The position numbers and the translations under genes were made by a program. A model generated the notes under the pieces. The model saw only the letters and a list, made by a program, of their open reading frames with translations. It had not been told where the DNA came from and did not search any database. A stretch of 64,000 nt of DNA. It comes from Microbacterium invictum. GTDB taxonomy: Bacteria; Actinomycetota; Actinomycetes; Actinomycetales; Microbacteriaceae. Positions 50,563 to 61,573 of the stretch are shown here, one piece after another. Every line of letters begins with the position of its first letter. Positions within the stretch are counted from its first letter, which is position 1. The stretch is from assembly GCF_034421375.1 (NCBI RefSeq), contig NZ_CP139779.1, forward strand, positions 1,240,001 through 1,304,000, written 5' to 3'.

Positions 50563-51870
50563 TCACACGAGGTCTCGCCAGTCGACCTCGTCCTCCTCGC
50601 CGCCAGACAGGGCGAGCTCGCCGGTGATCACGGGGATACCCGTCGTCTCGGTGGGGGGTCCCATCACGGTCGCCTCGTCGCGCCGGTGCTGGAGGACGTC
50701 GTCGATGTAACTCGTGAGGACTTCGGCGAGCGGTACCGAACGGCCCCGCTCCTGCGACATGTACCACCGGTGCTCCAGCACCTGGTGGAAGACCTCGGCG
50801 GGTTCGAGCTTGGCCCGGTACTCGAACGGAACGGCCTTGACCACCGGTTCGAACACCCGCGTCAGCCATTCGTGGGCGACCATCTCCTCGTCGGATCCGA
50901 GCCGCGAGACGCGGGCGCGGTACTCGTCGAGGTCGTTGAGGAGTCGGCGCGCCTGATTCTCCTCGACGTCGAGCCCCGTGAGGCGCAGAAGTCGGCGCTG
51001 GTGGTGGCCCGCGTCGACGACCTTCGGCTGGATCGAGACGCGGGTGCCGTCGCGCGTGGTGTCGATCGACATCTCGCCGATGTCGAAGCCGAGGTCGTTG
51101 AGCCGGTGCACCCGCTCGGTGATGTGCCAGATCTCGTCAGAGCGGAACGTCTCGGTGTCGGTCAGGGCGCCCCACAGCGAGTGATACGACTCCATGATGC
51201 CGTCGGCGATCGCGATGGCGTCCACACCGCCCTCGAGCCGGCCGCCCGCTTCGAGATCCATGATCTCGCCGGCGATGTTCGTCCGCGCGACGTCGAGGTC
51301 GTGCGCACGCTGCCCCGCTGTCAGACCGCTCTCGTGCAGTTCTCCGGTCTCGGCGTCGACGAGGTAGGCGGCGAAGGCGCCGGCGTCGCGGCGGAAGAGG
51401 GTGTTCGAGAGAGACACGTCGCCCCAGAAGAAGCCGACGTTGTGCAGCCGCACGAGAAGGAGCGCGAGGGCGTCGACCAGCCGGGTGGCGGTGTCGGGCC
51501 GCAGCACCTGGGTGAACAGGGCGCGGTAGGGGAGCGAGAAGCGCAGATGCGAGGTGACCAGGGCCGCGGGGAGCGGCTCGCCCGCGGCATCCGTCCTCCC
51601 GGCGATCACCGCGACGCGCTCGACGCACGGGGCGTCGAGCCGCTGCAGATTGCCGAGCATGTCGTACTCGCGGCGCGCCATCTCTTCGGTGGTCTCTTTG
51701 ATCGCGACCACCCGGCCCGAGAGGGTGGCGAATCGCACCAGGTGCCGTGAGATGCCCTTGGGCAGGAAGACGATGTGGTTCGACGGCCAGTCCGCCAGCG
51801 GCGTCGACCACGGAAGTGTCAGCAGCCCCGGATCCACCGCGCTGGCGGTGATGCTCAGGGAATCGACCAT
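50563..51870 (-). CDS. DUF4032 kinase-like protein
   Basis: The 435-residue soluble protein has a lipopolysaccharide-kinase-like fold: RVVAIKETTEEMARREYDML with the nucleotide Lys and Glu, LLLVRLHNVGFFWGDVSLSN as a catalytic-loop equivalent (Gly-Asp-x-x-x-x-Asn) and YLVDAETGELHES in place of DFG. A DUF4032-type C-terminal half follows. The substrate is unknown. GGAGGAAAG precedes ATG 51870. It is read after the MsiK/UgpC-type gene but separated from it by a hairpin. Confidence 0.82.
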   Translation of the reverse strand: MVDSLSITASAVDPGLLTLPWSTPLADWPSNHIVFLPKGISRHLVRFATLSGRVVAIKETTEEMARREYDMLGNLQRLDAPCVERVAVIAGRTDAAGEPLPAALVTSHLRFSLPYRALFTQVLRPDTATRLVDALALLLVRLHNVGFFWGDVSLSNTLFRRDAGAFAAYLVDAETGELHESGLTAGQRAHDLDVARTNIAGEIMDLEAGGRLEGGVDAIAIADGIMESYHSLWGALTDTETFRSDEIWHITERVHRLNDLGFDIGEMSIDTTRDGTRVSIQPKVVDAGHHQRRLLRLTGLDVEENQARRLLNDLDEYRARVSRLGSDEEMVAHEWLTRVFEPVVKAVPFEYRAKLEPAEVFHQVLEHRWYMSQERGRSVPLAEVLTSYIDDVLQHRRDEATVMGPPTETTGIPVITGELALSGGEEDEVDWRDLV

Positions 51871-51887
51871 CTTTCCTCCGGGGACAT

Positions 51888-51929
51888 GACGCGGCGCGGG
51901 GGGCTCAGAGAACCCGCCCGCGCCGCGTC
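51888..51929 (-). terminator. Strong hairpin after the ugpC/msiK-like gene
   Basis: A perfect 13-base stem (51888-51900 with 51917-51929) and a 16-base loop lie directly after the stop and before the DUF4032 ribosome-binding site, so it may attenuate rather than end transcription. Confidence 0.75.
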
Positions 51930-51937
51930 GAGGTGTG

Positions 51938-53044
<1,107 letters not shown>

Positions 53045-53307
53045 GTGTTCTTCTCCTTCACCGGCAGGTACGTGCCGGACGATCCGTTGTGAATGGAGCG
53101 GTATGACCGCAGACGCCCACCATCGGGCGCCTGCCCACAGTATGTCACGCGTGGGCGCGAGCGCCTACGCCCGGGGGCGCGGGAGAGCGCGAAGGGCCGG
53201 CATCGTCTGGGCTTTTCCCAGCCTGCCTGATTAGCATCGAACCCGGCCCGCCTCGCCCGCGCCCCGCTTCGTTGCCCATCGGCAGCCCCCATCGTCCGAG
53301 AGGTTTC

Positions 53308-54288
53308 ATGTCCCACGACCAGTCACCGAACGTTCCGGCCCCTCGTGAACGCCGGAACGCGGTCCGCGAGAAGGCCCAGCAGGTGCAGGCCCGCCAGTCG
53401 CGGCTGCGCTGGCTGCGTCGCGGCAGCCTCACGCTGCTGGCCGTGGGCGTCGTGACGGTCGCGGCGGTCATGGTGACGTGGGCGGTCGGGTCGGCGATGT
53501 CGCGTCCGGAGCTGCGTCCGCAGAACGTCACCGATGACGGCTTCGCCGTGACCTCGGTCACCGGCGTGGCCGCCGCCGACGTGGCCTCGGCAGCGGATGA
53601 CGCGGCCGCGAGCGCCACCCTGGGGGCGACGCCCGAGGCCACTCCCTCGCCGACGCCCACGCCCACCGAGGCGCCGGTCGTCGACATCCGCGTCTATGTG
53701 GACTACCTGTCGACGGGCTCGCGGGAGTTCCAGCTCGCCAACGTGCAGCAGCTGAAGACCTGGGTGTCGCAGGCCGCCGTGGAATTGACCTACCACCCCG
53801 TGGCGATGCTCACGGCCAAATCGAACGGCACGAAGTACTCGCTGCGCGCGGCCGCGGCGGCCGCGTGCGTCGCGACGCATTCGCCCGAGGAGTTCTTCGC
53901 CTTCAACGACGCCCTGCTGCGCGAGCAGCCCGAGGTGGACACCGACGGCTTCACCGACAGCGAGCTCGCCGATCTGGCGCAGGCCGCCGGTGCCGAGTCG
54001 CCCAAGCTGGTGCGCTCGTGCATCGAGGAGGAGTCCTTCCTCTCGTGGGCGCGGGATGCGACCGAGCGCGCCCTCAACGGCATTCCCGAGACCGACGGCG
54101 TGACCCTGACCGGCACCCCGATGGTGCTCGTGAACGGTGTGCCGTACGTCGGTGCGCTCGACGACCCGCAGGAGTTCTCGCAGTTCGTGCTGACGATCGG
54201 CAGCGACGCGTACTACCAGGAAGCGTCGCCGAGTCCGACCGAGACGCCCGCGTCGACCGAGACGCCGTCGCCCGCCGCGACTCCGTGA
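53308..54288 (+). CDS. Membrane-anchored thioredoxin-fold protein without a CxxC motif
   Basis: The 326-residue protein has a basic cytoplasmic tail, a TM segment (residues 49-69), an Ala/Thr/Pro-rich linker and a DsbA_4-like domain (about 130-300). Where DsbA-like proteins have CPxC, this one reads VYVDYLSTGSREFQ, with no Cys. The cis-Pro loop LTGTPMVLVNGVPYVG and the helical insert remain. It is thus probably a non-redox scaffold or binding domain on the cell surface. The final 25 residues are a TPSP-type tail. The start ATG 53308 is preceded by GAGAGG. Confidence 0.8.
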   Translation: MSHDQSPNVPAPRERRNAVREKAQQVQARQSRLRWLRRGSLTLLAVGVVTVAAVMVTWAVGSAMSRPELRPQNVTDDGFAVTSVTGVAAADVASAADDAAASATLGATPEATPSPTPTPTEAPVVDIRVYVDYLSTGSREFQLANVQQLKTWVSQAAVELTYHPVAMLTAKSNGTKYSLRAAAAAACVATHSPEEFFAFNDALLREQPEVDTDGFTDSELADLAQAAGAESPKLVRSCIEEESFLSWARDATERALNGIPETDGVTLTGTPMVLVNGVPYVGALDDPQEFSQFVLTIGSDAYYQEASPSPTETPASTETPSPAATP

Positions 54289-54319
54289 CCCGTGCGCCGG
54301 TCGGTAGGATGGGATCCCT

Positions 54320-54395
54320 GCCGGCTTGGCGCAATTGGTAGCGCACCTAACTTGTAATTAGGGGGTTGCAGGTTCAAGTCCTGTAGCCGGCACCA
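54320..54395 (+). tRNA. tRNA-Thr (anticodon TGT)
   Basis: The acceptor GCCGGCT pairs with AGCCGGC (54385-54391), the D stem is GCGC/GCGC, the anticodon stem is CCTAA/TTAGG around loop CTTGTAA, giving TGT. The discriminator is A54392 and CCA is encoded at 54393-54395. Confidence 0.97.
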
Positions 54396-54408
54396 CCCGC
54401 TCCGCGCC

Positions 54409-54468
54409 GCGATCCGTCAATCGATGCGGCCTCGAGCTGATCCGGACAGCGTTTTGTGACGGGTCGCG
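54409..54468 (+). repeat. 60-bp direct repeat, copy 1 (downstream of tRNA-Thr)
   Basis: Begins GCGATCCGTC and ends TTTGTGACGGGTCGCG. It matches copy 2 at about four positions in five without gaps. The pair spans the 251-base gap between the tRNA and the next gene. Confidence 0.8.
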
Positions 54469-54480
54469 CCCCCGCCGCGG

Positions 54481-54529
54481 GCGCTCCCTCCGCGGCGCCC
54501 CCGCCGCGCGCGCTCCCTTCGCGGCGCCC
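54481..54529 (+). repeat. 20-bp GC-rich direct repeat between the 60-bp copies
   Basis: GCGCTCCCTCCGCGGCGCCC at 54481-54500 recurs at 54510-54529 with one change (C to T). The period is 29 bases. No coding function is apparent. Confidence 0.7.
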
Positions 54530-54566
54530 GCGCCGCGCTCCTCCGGCGGCCCGCGTCCGACCATGC

Positions 54567-54626
54567 GCGATCCGTCGATGGACGCGGCCTCGAGCCCTTC
54601 CGGGCCGCAATTTGTGACGGGTCGCG
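54567..54626 (+). repeat. 60-bp direct repeat, copy 2
   Basis: Same length and orientation as copy 1, 158 bases downstream. The differences are clustered at positions 29-31 and 37-43 of the repeat. Confidence 0.8.
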
Positions 54627-54646
54627 GCCGAGAGGACGGGCGGATG

Positions 54647-55309
54647 CTACGCCGGCGGCGCGAAACTCAGCGCCACCGTGGTGGCGCCGCCCTCGCGCGA
54701 GAAGGTCACGGTCGCTGTGACCGTGGTGTCCGCATCCTGCCCCGGACCGATCTGCACCTCGAAGACCTCGCCCGACCCGGTCGAGTTGAACTCCAGCAGG
54801 CGCTCGTCCAGCCCCTCGAACTGCGCGGCGTCCCAGCCGAACTCCGCCGCCCGCGCGCGCAGTCCCTCGATCGCGCCACGCCACGACCCCGCGCCGTCGA
54901 TCCCGACCGTCACCTCCGCGAGGCGGTCTGACGAGGCCACAGCGGTGGCGGTGATGACGTTGTCGATGACGTGCACGTCGTCGCCGGCGGCGATGAGCGC
55001 CTGCACCGGCCGGCGGAACTCCGCGTCCTTCGTCTCGTTCGCCCGCAGCCCGAGATCGGACGCCGGAAGAGCGCCCTCGCCCACCCGCACCCGCAGGACG
55101 CCCTCGACGTTGACGTAGTCGAACCCTGCGTCGGTCAGCATGCTGCCGCCGTCGGAGGCCTTCTGATCCGCCGAGGCCTCGGGGTCGTCCTCCGCCCACC
55201 ACGACGCCTGCAACGTGAAGGTCCCGACGACGATCGCTCCGATGATGACGACCAGCAGCGCCGCGGGCAGCCAGCTGAGGAGCGTCCGGGTTCGACGGGT
55301 GAGGGGCAC
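54647..55309 (-). CDS. Single-TM exported or membrane protein, unknown function
   Basis: The 220-residue protein has a short basic tail (PLTRRTRTLLSW), a TM segment (about residues 13-36, LPAALLVVIIGAIVVGTFTL) and an extracytoplasmic domain of mixed secondary structure (VEGVLRVRVGEGALPA, EVFEVQIGPGQDADTTVTATV). I recognise no family with confidence. GTG 55309 fits a TACGCT -10 hexamer at 55315-55320 (minus strand, 5 bases away). It stands alone after the repeat region. Confidence 0.7.
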   Translation of the reverse strand: MPLTRRTRTLLSWLPAALLVVIIGAIVVGTFTLQASWWAEDDPEASADQKASDGGSMLTDAGFDYVNVEGVLRVRVGEGALPASDLGLRANETKDAEFRRPVQALIAAGDDVHVIDNVITATAVASSDRLAEVTVGIDGAGSWRGAIEGLRARAAEFGWDAAQFEGLDERLLEFNSTGSGEVFEVQIGPGQDADTTVTATVTFSREGGATTVALSFAPPA

Positions 55310-55382
55310 ACTCCAGCGTACGTCGGCGCATCCCTCCTGTCCTGCGCCCGAGCGGCCATGCCGGTGACTGCATGATGGAGGG

Positions 55383-56330
55383 ATGCCGCCGCCGCGCCTT
55401 CCGCTGGTCCTCGCCGTGGGCGGCGCCGTCCTCGTGGGAGTGCTGACGGCGCTCCAGGCGCGGGCCAACGGTCAGCTCGGCGCGAGCATCGGCGACGGGA
55501 TGGTCGCCGCCTTCATCTCCTTCGCGTCGGGGCTCGTCCTCCTCATCGTCCTCAGTCTTCTCCTCCCCGAGGGTCGCCGCGGGTACCGGCGCCTCGTCGA
55601 GGGCCTGCGTGAGCGCGCCATCCCGGGATGGATGCTCCTCGGCGGCGCCGCCGGCGCCCTCACCACCGCGACCCAGGGGCTCGCCGTCGGCATCATCGGC
55701 GTCTCGCTCTTCACGGTGGGTGTGGTGGCGGGACAGACCGTGTCGGGGCTCGTCCTCGACCGTGCCGGGTACGGCCCGGCCGGGGTGGTCGCCGTCACCG
55801 TGCCGCGGCTGGTCGGGGCGCTGCTGGCGATCTGCGCCGTCGCGTTCGCGCTCGGCGGTGACACGCTCGCCACGGTCCCGCTGTGGATGCTCGTCCTCCC
55901 GCTCCTCGCGGGGGCCGGCATCGCCTGGCAGCAGGCGACCAACGGCCGGCTGCGGGTACGGGTCGGTTCGCCCCTGACGGCGACGCTGGTCAACTTCATC
56001 GGCGGAACGGCGATCCTGGCCGTGGCGTCCGGGGTCAGTGTCGCGATCTCCGGACTCCCGACGCGCCTGCCGTCTGACCCGCTGCTCTATCTGGGAGGTG
56101 CGGCCGGAGTCGTCTACATCGTTTTGTCCGCGGCGATCGTCGGATACACCGGCGTGCTGCTGCTCGGCCTGGGCGCCGTGGTCGGTCAGCTCGCGACATC
56201 CGTCCTCGTCGACGCCCTCTGGCCGGCCGTCGGCACTCCCGACACCCTCCAAGCCATCGCGATGGTGACGCTGGCGCTGTCGTCGGTGATCGTCGCGAGC
56301 CTGCCGTGGCGCCGGATGCTCCGCGGGTGA
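55383..56330 (+). CDS. DMT-superfamily transporter, DUF606 (YdcZ) family
   Basis: The 315-residue protein has ten predicted TM segments in two DUF606 repeats. The first opens VLVGVLTALQARANGQLGAS and the second (about residue 165) AGAGIAWQQATNGRLRV; the N-G-(R/Q)-L pattern after a short charged stretch is the DUF606 hallmark. Such proteins are thought to export small metabolites. GGAGGG lies immediately upstream of ATG 55383. Confidence 0.87.
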   Translation: MPPPRLPLVLAVGGAVLVGVLTALQARANGQLGASIGDGMVAAFISFASGLVLLIVLSLLLPEGRRGYRRLVEGLRERAIPGWMLLGGAAGALTTATQGLAVGIIGVSLFTVGVVAGQTVSGLVLDRAGYGPAGVVAVTVPRLVGALLAICAVAFALGGDTLATVPLWMLVLPLLAGAGIAWQQATNGRLRVRVGSPLTATLVNFIGGTAILAVASGVSVAISGLPTRLPSDPLLYLGGAAGVVYIVLSAAIVGYTGVLLLGLGAVVGQLATSVLVDALWPAVGTPDTLQAIAMVTLALSSVIVASLPWRRMLRG

Positions 56331-56360
56331 ACGTTCCACCCCGGCGCGGACGCCACCGCC

Positions 56361-56936
56361 TCAGCCTCGGTCGGCCTTCCCCACCGGCATCCGCGAGAGG
56401 AAGCGATCGGGCTCGATCGGAGTGCGTCGACCCGGGCGCGCGTCGGCCGGCTTGCCGCCGACGTAGAGCCAGCCGAGGAGCTCTTCGTTCTTCTTCAGGC
56501 CGTGGGCCCTCGCGACGGCCTTGCTGCGGGTGTAGTGCCCGGTGCGCCAGATGACGCCGTAGCCCGCGTCGTCGAGCAGCAGGCTCAGCATGTGCGCGAC
56601 GCCCGAGGCGACGGCCTCCTGCTCCCATCGCGGCACCTTGCCGCTCTTGCGGTAGCTGGCGACGACGGCGACGAGGAGCGGGGCTCGCTGGGGCTTCGTC
56701 GAGGCGCCCTTGTGGCCCTCGGCCTTGTTGATCGCCCGGCCCAGTCGCTCGCGATCGTCGCCGCGGAGCTCGATGAGGCGCCAGGGCCGCAGCGACGAAT
56801 GGTCGGCGACGCGGCCGGCGGCGGCCACGAGCCGCGCCAACTCGTCGTGGGTCGGCGCGTCGGTCGTCACCCGCGACCACGATCGCCGACCGGCGACGGC
56901 GTCGTACACAGCCGTATTCGTGACGGTGATGCTCAC
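56361..56936 (-). CDS. Nitroreductase-family flavoprotein
   Basis: The 191-residue protein has the FMN-binding start of the family (AVAGRRSWSRVTTDAPTHDEL), HSSLRPWRLIELRGDDR, and GVAHMLSLLLDDAGYGVIWR, followed by LGWLYVGGKP near the C-terminus. It probably reduces a quinone- or nitro-like compound using NAD(P)H. GTG 56936 overlaps the msrB stop by 4 bases (GTGA), so the two redox genes form an operon. Confidence 0.87.
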   Translation of the reverse strand: MSITVTNTAVYDAVAGRRSWSRVTTDAPTHDELARLVAAAGRVADHSSLRPWRLIELRGDDRERLGRAINKAEGHKGASTKPQRAPLLVAVVASYRKSGKVPRWEQEAVASGVAHMLSLLLDDAGYGVIWRTGHYTRSKAVARAHGLKKNEELLGWLYVGGKPADARPGRRTPIEPDRFLSRMPVGKADRG

Positions 56937-57334
56937 GATTCGGGTGTGAAATCCAGGGCGAGCGAGTTCATGCAGTAGCGGTCGCCCGTCGGGGTGCCGA
57001 AGCCGTCGGGGAAGACGTGCCCGAGGTGCGAGCCGCACGCCGCGCAGCGCACCTCGGTACGCACCATCCCGTGGCTGTTGTCCTCGATGAGCTCGACCGC
57101 CTCGGGCCGGATCGACTCGTAGAAGCTCGGCCACCCGCAGTGCGAGTCGAACTTCGTGCCGCTCTTGAACAGCTCCGCGCCGCAGGCGGCGCAGGTGTAG
57201 AGACCCGCGCGTTCCTCGTCGAGCAGCTCTCCGGTCCAGGGGCGCTCGGTCGCCGCCTCGCGCAGCACCGCGTACTGCTCGGGGCTGAGCTCGGCCCGCC
57301 ACTGCTCGTCGGACTTGTCCACCGTGTAAGACAT
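56933..57334 (-). CDS. msrB: Peptide methionine (R)-S-oxide reductase
   Basis: The 133-residue enzyme repairs oxidised methionine. Two CxxC pairs (TCAACGAELF and RCAACGSHLGHVF) bind zinc, GCGWPSF is the substrate block, and the catalytic Cys is in DRYCMNSLALDF (about residue 122). ATG 57334 follows an excellent AAGGAGG, so the longer open frame upstream is rejected. The nitroreductase gene follows by overlap. Confidence 0.95.
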   Translation of the reverse strand: MSYTVDKSDEQWRAELSPEQYAVLREAATERPWTGELLDEERAGLYTCAACGAELFKSGTKFDSHCGWPSFYESIRPEAVELIEDNSHGMVRTEVRCAACGSHLGHVFPDGFGTPTGDRYCMNSLALDFTPES

Positions 57335-57456
57335 GGAACCTCCTTCGTCCATTCAACCGCAGACCCGCGACCCCGGGACGCGCGAGGGGTGTCGCCGGGT
57401 ACGCGCGGCGACACATTCGGGATGCCGGGGAGGCTCGATCGCGGCACGATGGGGGA

Positions 57457-58509
57457 GTGCCCGACTCCGCCGCTGACGCCGACGCCGCCGTAGTCGACGC
57501 CGCCGCCGACGTCGCCGCGCGGTACCGCAGGTTCGCGGACAGCGAGGCGCCCGGGCGCTCGGCGCTTTACGAGGAGTGGTCGGCGGGCGTCGCCGGCGAC
57601 CCCGCCATGCAGCGGGTGCTGGCACGGATCCCCGCCGCGCACCGGCAGCCGCCGCTGGTGTTCGCCGTCACCCGCCTCCTCGGCGCTCCTGAGGAGGGCT
57701 ACCCGGCGTGGGCCGCGTGGACGCACGCGCACGCCGACGCCGTGGTCGACCTGTGCGAGGCCCGGTCGCTGCAGACGAACGAGCCTCTCCGCTGCGCGGC
57801 CCTCCTCCCCGCGCTCGCCATGATCACGGGACCCCTGGCGCTGCTCGAGGTCGGCGCGAGCGCGGGCCTGTGCCTCTACCCCGATCGGTACTCCTACCGC
57901 TATGCGGCCGGACCGGCGCTCGACCCCGTCGACGGCCCGTCGACGGTCGTCCTGGGCAGCGCGCTACGCGGCCCGGCCGCAGCCCAGGTCGCCGAGACCC
58001 TGACAATGCCCCGGGTCGTCTGGCGGGCGGGTCTTGACCTCGCCCCCCTGGATGCCGCCGACGCGGCCGATCGCGACTTCTTGACCGCTCTCGTGTGGCC
58101 GGGCGAGACGGGGCGCCGCGAACGGATCGCGGCGGCCCTCGACATCGCGGCGGCGGATCCGCCGCGGTCGTGGCGGGGCGACGCCGCCCAACCGGGTGTC
58201 GTGGCGGCCGTCGCCGCCGAGGCTCCGGCGGGGGCGACCCTCGTGATCACGACCCCCGGGGTCCTCCCGCACATCCCGCGCGACGGGCGGCGGCGCCTCC
58301 GGGCCGAGATCGATGCCCTCCGCGCCAGGGTCGGGGCGCGGTGGGTCACCCTCACCCCCGCGGGATTGGCCGATCAGTGGCATCCGCCCCTGGATCCGCG
58401 GCGATGGACGGGGTTCGTGCTCGCGGTCGACGGAGTCGCGTGCGCCGAGGTCGACCCGCTGGGCGGTTTCGTGGAGTGGCGCGCCGGCAGGGCCGACGTG
58501 CGGGGTTAG
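57457..58509 (+). CDS. DUF2332 family protein
   Basis: The 350-residue protein opens with AARYRRFADSEAPGRSALYEEW and contains the DUF2332 blocks HRQPPLVFAVTRLL and LALLEVGASAGLCLYPDRYSY; the latter resembles a nucleotide- or SAM-binding loop. It has no signal peptide. The family has no established function. GTG 57457 is preceded by CACGAT 6 bases away, consistent with leaderless expression. DUF3263 starts 9 bases after its stop. Confidence 0.85.
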   Translation: MPDSAADADAAVVDAAADVAARYRRFADSEAPGRSALYEEWSAGVAGDPAMQRVLARIPAAHRQPPLVFAVTRLLGAPEEGYPAWAAWTHAHADAVVDLCEARSLQTNEPLRCAALLPALAMITGPLALLEVGASAGLCLYPDRYSYRYAAGPALDPVDGPSTVVLGSALRGPAAAQVAETLTMPRVVWRAGLDLAPLDAADAADRDFLTALVWPGETGRRERIAAALDIAAADPPRSWRGDAAQPGVVAAVAAEAPAGATLVITTPGVLPHIPRDGRRRLRAEIDALRARVGARWVTLTPAGLADQWHPPLDPRRWTGFVLAVDGVACAEVDPLGGFVEWRAGRADVRG

Positions 58510-58512
58510 CGT
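58507..58512 (+). promoter_or_regulatory. -10 hexamer TAGCGT, leaderless promoter of the DUF3263 gene
   Basis: TAGCGT overlaps the end of the DUF2332 gene and ends 6 bases before GTG 58519. Confidence 0.5.
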
Positions 58513-58518
58513 GAGCGG

Positions 58519-58785
58519 GTGCCCCTGAACGACAGACCCCTGAGCGAGAGAGATCGGCTGATCCTCGACTTCGAGGCGCTGTGGACCCGGCACGGCAGCG
58601 CGAAGGAAGAGGCCATCCGCCTTCGTCTCGGCATGTCGCCGGGGCGCTACTACCAGCTGCTCACACGGCTCATCGACACTACCGAGGCGCAGGAGTACGA
58701 CCCCATGCTCGTCAAGCGTCTGCGGCGCATTCGCGACGCGCGCGTGCGCGCGCGGGTCATCCGCACGGCGGCGACCGGGCGCTGA
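58519..58785 (+). CDS. DUF3263 protein, small putative DNA-binding
   Basis: The 88-residue protein fits DUF3263: LSERDRLILDFEALWTRHGS, then a helix-turn-helix-like KEEAIRLRLGMSPGRYYQLL, and an Arg-rich C-terminus (RLRRIRDARVRARVIR). The position before a LytR_C gene is conserved in actinobacteria. It could be a transcription regulator but direct proof is lacking. Confidence 0.88.
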   Translation: MPLNDRPLSERDRLILDFEALWTRHGSAKEEAIRLRLGMSPGRYYQLLTRLIDTTEAQEYDPMLVKRLRRIRDARVRARVIRTAATGR

Positions 58786-58849
58786 GGACCGCTCTGCGCC
58801 ATCCGGGCATGCGTCCAGCTGTCGCTTAGGTTGCCCCAGCCCGCTTCGG

Positions 58850-58855
58850 TAGCAT
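58850..58855 (+). promoter_or_regulatory. -10 hexamer TAGCAT, leaderless promoter of the LytR_C gene
   Basis: TAGCAT ends 6 bases before GTG 58862. This spacing favours GTG 58862 over the GTG three bases upstream. Confidence 0.55.
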
Positions 58856-58861
58856 CTTGTG

Positions 58862-59464
58862 GTGCCGAAAACGACCTTTCCGCGGGATCGCTTCGATGAC
58901 CTCACCGCGGACGAGGGCCGGGTCGGAGCACACCGTGCCGAGAATCCCCGGATGCGCCCCTGGGTGGTTCTGCTGTGGGCGAGCCTCGCCACCATCGTCC
59001 TCATCGTCGTGGGCATCTTCGGCACGCTGCTGACCTCGGGTCGCATCCAGCTCGCGCCGGACGCCGAGCCGAGCGCCACGCCCGAGGCCACTGTGGAGCC
59101 CGTCATCGACACGGCCTACACGGTGCAGGTGCTCAACGCCACTCCCGAGCAGGGTCTCGCGACTCAGGTGAAGGACGAGATCGTCGCGGCCGGTTGGTCG
59201 GCCGATGCGGTCTCGGCCAGCGGTGCCGGGACGACGGACTTCGCCGAGACCACCGTCTACTACGCCTTCCCCGGCGACCAGGCGGCCGCTGCGGGCCTCG
59301 CCGAGCTCGTGCTCGGCGGCGCGCGCATCGAGCAGACCGACGTCTACCAGCTCGCCGACGACCCCAACACCCCCGAGGACGAGAGTCAGGCGCTGCAGCT
59401 CACGGTCGTCATCGGCCTCGACCGCACCGCCGATGCGCCCGCCGAGGAGTCGCCCGCGCCCTGA
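58862..59464 (+). CDS. LytR C-terminal domain membrane protein
   Basis: The 200-residue protein has a cytoplasmic tail, a TM segment (about residues 35-58) and a LytR_C domain (about 85-190) with YTVQVLNATPEQGLATQVKD and TTVYYAFPGDQAAAAGLAE. It lacks the LCP ligase domain. Stand-alone LytR_C proteins are linked to cell-envelope regulation, such as the mycobacterial VirR type. It follows DUF3263 as in other actinobacteria. Confidence 0.87.
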   Translation: MPKTTFPRDRFDDLTADEGRVGAHRAENPRMRPWVVLLWASLATIVLIVVGIFGTLLTSGRIQLAPDAEPSATPEATVEPVIDTAYTVQVLNATPEQGLATQVKDEIVAAGWSADAVSASGAGTTDFAETTVYYAFPGDQAAAAGLAELVLGGARIEQTDVYQLADDPNTPEDESQALQLTVVIGLDRTADAPAEESPAP

Positions 59465-59496
59465 CGGGCGACGGTGTGTTTCGCCCGCGTAAATGT

Positions 59497-59515
59497 TTGA
59501 CAGCGAGCATGTCAA
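59497..59515. promoter_or_regulatory. Inverted repeat TTGACA-N7-TGTCAA upstream of cspA
   Basis: A perfect 6+6 palindrome lies about 80 bases before the cspA ATG. The left arm is also a consensus -35, but no good -10 stands 17 bases on. It may be an operator. Confidence 0.4.
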
Positions 59516-59595
59516 CAGTTGCGTGAGAGCACTTTCCGAGCCTGCTGCGATCCCTAGCATGGGCCCTGTCCCGCCGCAGTACAGGAGAGTTCGCA

Positions 59596-59796
59596 ATGAC
59601 ACAGGGCACCGTCAAATGGTTCAACGCCGAGAAGGGTTACGGTTTCATCACCGCCGGTGACGGTCAGGATGTCTTCGTCCACTACTCGAACATCGACATG
59701 AGCGGCTTCCGCGTGCTCGAGGAGGGTCAGACTGTCGAGTTCACCGTCGGCTCGGGCCAGAAGGGGCCGCAGGCCGAATCGGTCCGCGTCGTCTGA
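59596..59796 (+). CDS. cspA: Cold-shock protein (CspA family)
   Basis: The 66-residue single-domain RNA chaperone has RNP1 KGYGFI and RNP2 VFVHYS, with the opening [16 protein letters not shown] 59596 follows GGAGAG. It is probably constitutively strong. The 130-base region upstream contains a leader of roughly 55 bases if the TAGCAT near 59556 is the -10. Confidence 0.95.
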   Translation: MTQGTVKWFNAEKGYGFITAGDGQDVFVHYSNIDMSGFRVLEEGQTVEFTVGSGQKGPQAESVRVV

Positions 59797-59857
59797 GAGG
59801 CGGATGCCGCAGGGCGGCGTCCCACTCGGACCCCGCCACACGCCGTGTGTCGCGTGG

Positions 59858-59884
59858 CTTGCACTCACCCATGGCGAGTGCCAG
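59858..59884. promoter_or_regulatory. Imperfect CIRCE-like element overlapping the groL promoter
   Basis: CTTGCACTC, a 9-base spacer and GAGTGCCAG match CIRCE with few changes. TTGCAC (59859-59864) and CAGAAT (59882-59887) at 17 bases form the promoter, so HrcA bound here would block it. Confidence 0.65.
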
Positions 59885-59890
59885 AATGGA

Positions 59891-59917
59891 TTAGCACTCG
59901 TGATTGTTGAGTGCTAA
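59891..59917. promoter_or_regulatory. CIRCE element (perfect) upstream of groL
   Basis: TTAGCACTC, 9 bases, GAGTGCTAA is an exact match to the HrcA operator consensus. It lies 36 bases before the groL ATG and just downstream of the probable -10. Confidence 0.97.

Positions 59918-61571
<1,654 letters not shown>

Positions 61572-61573
<2 letters not shown>

Noticed and set aside
54396..54646. Coding potential in the repeat region after tRNA-Thr
   Set aside because: Open frames there are short, Arg/Ala-rich and follow the repeats; no start with a ribosome-binding site or -10 hexamer is seen.
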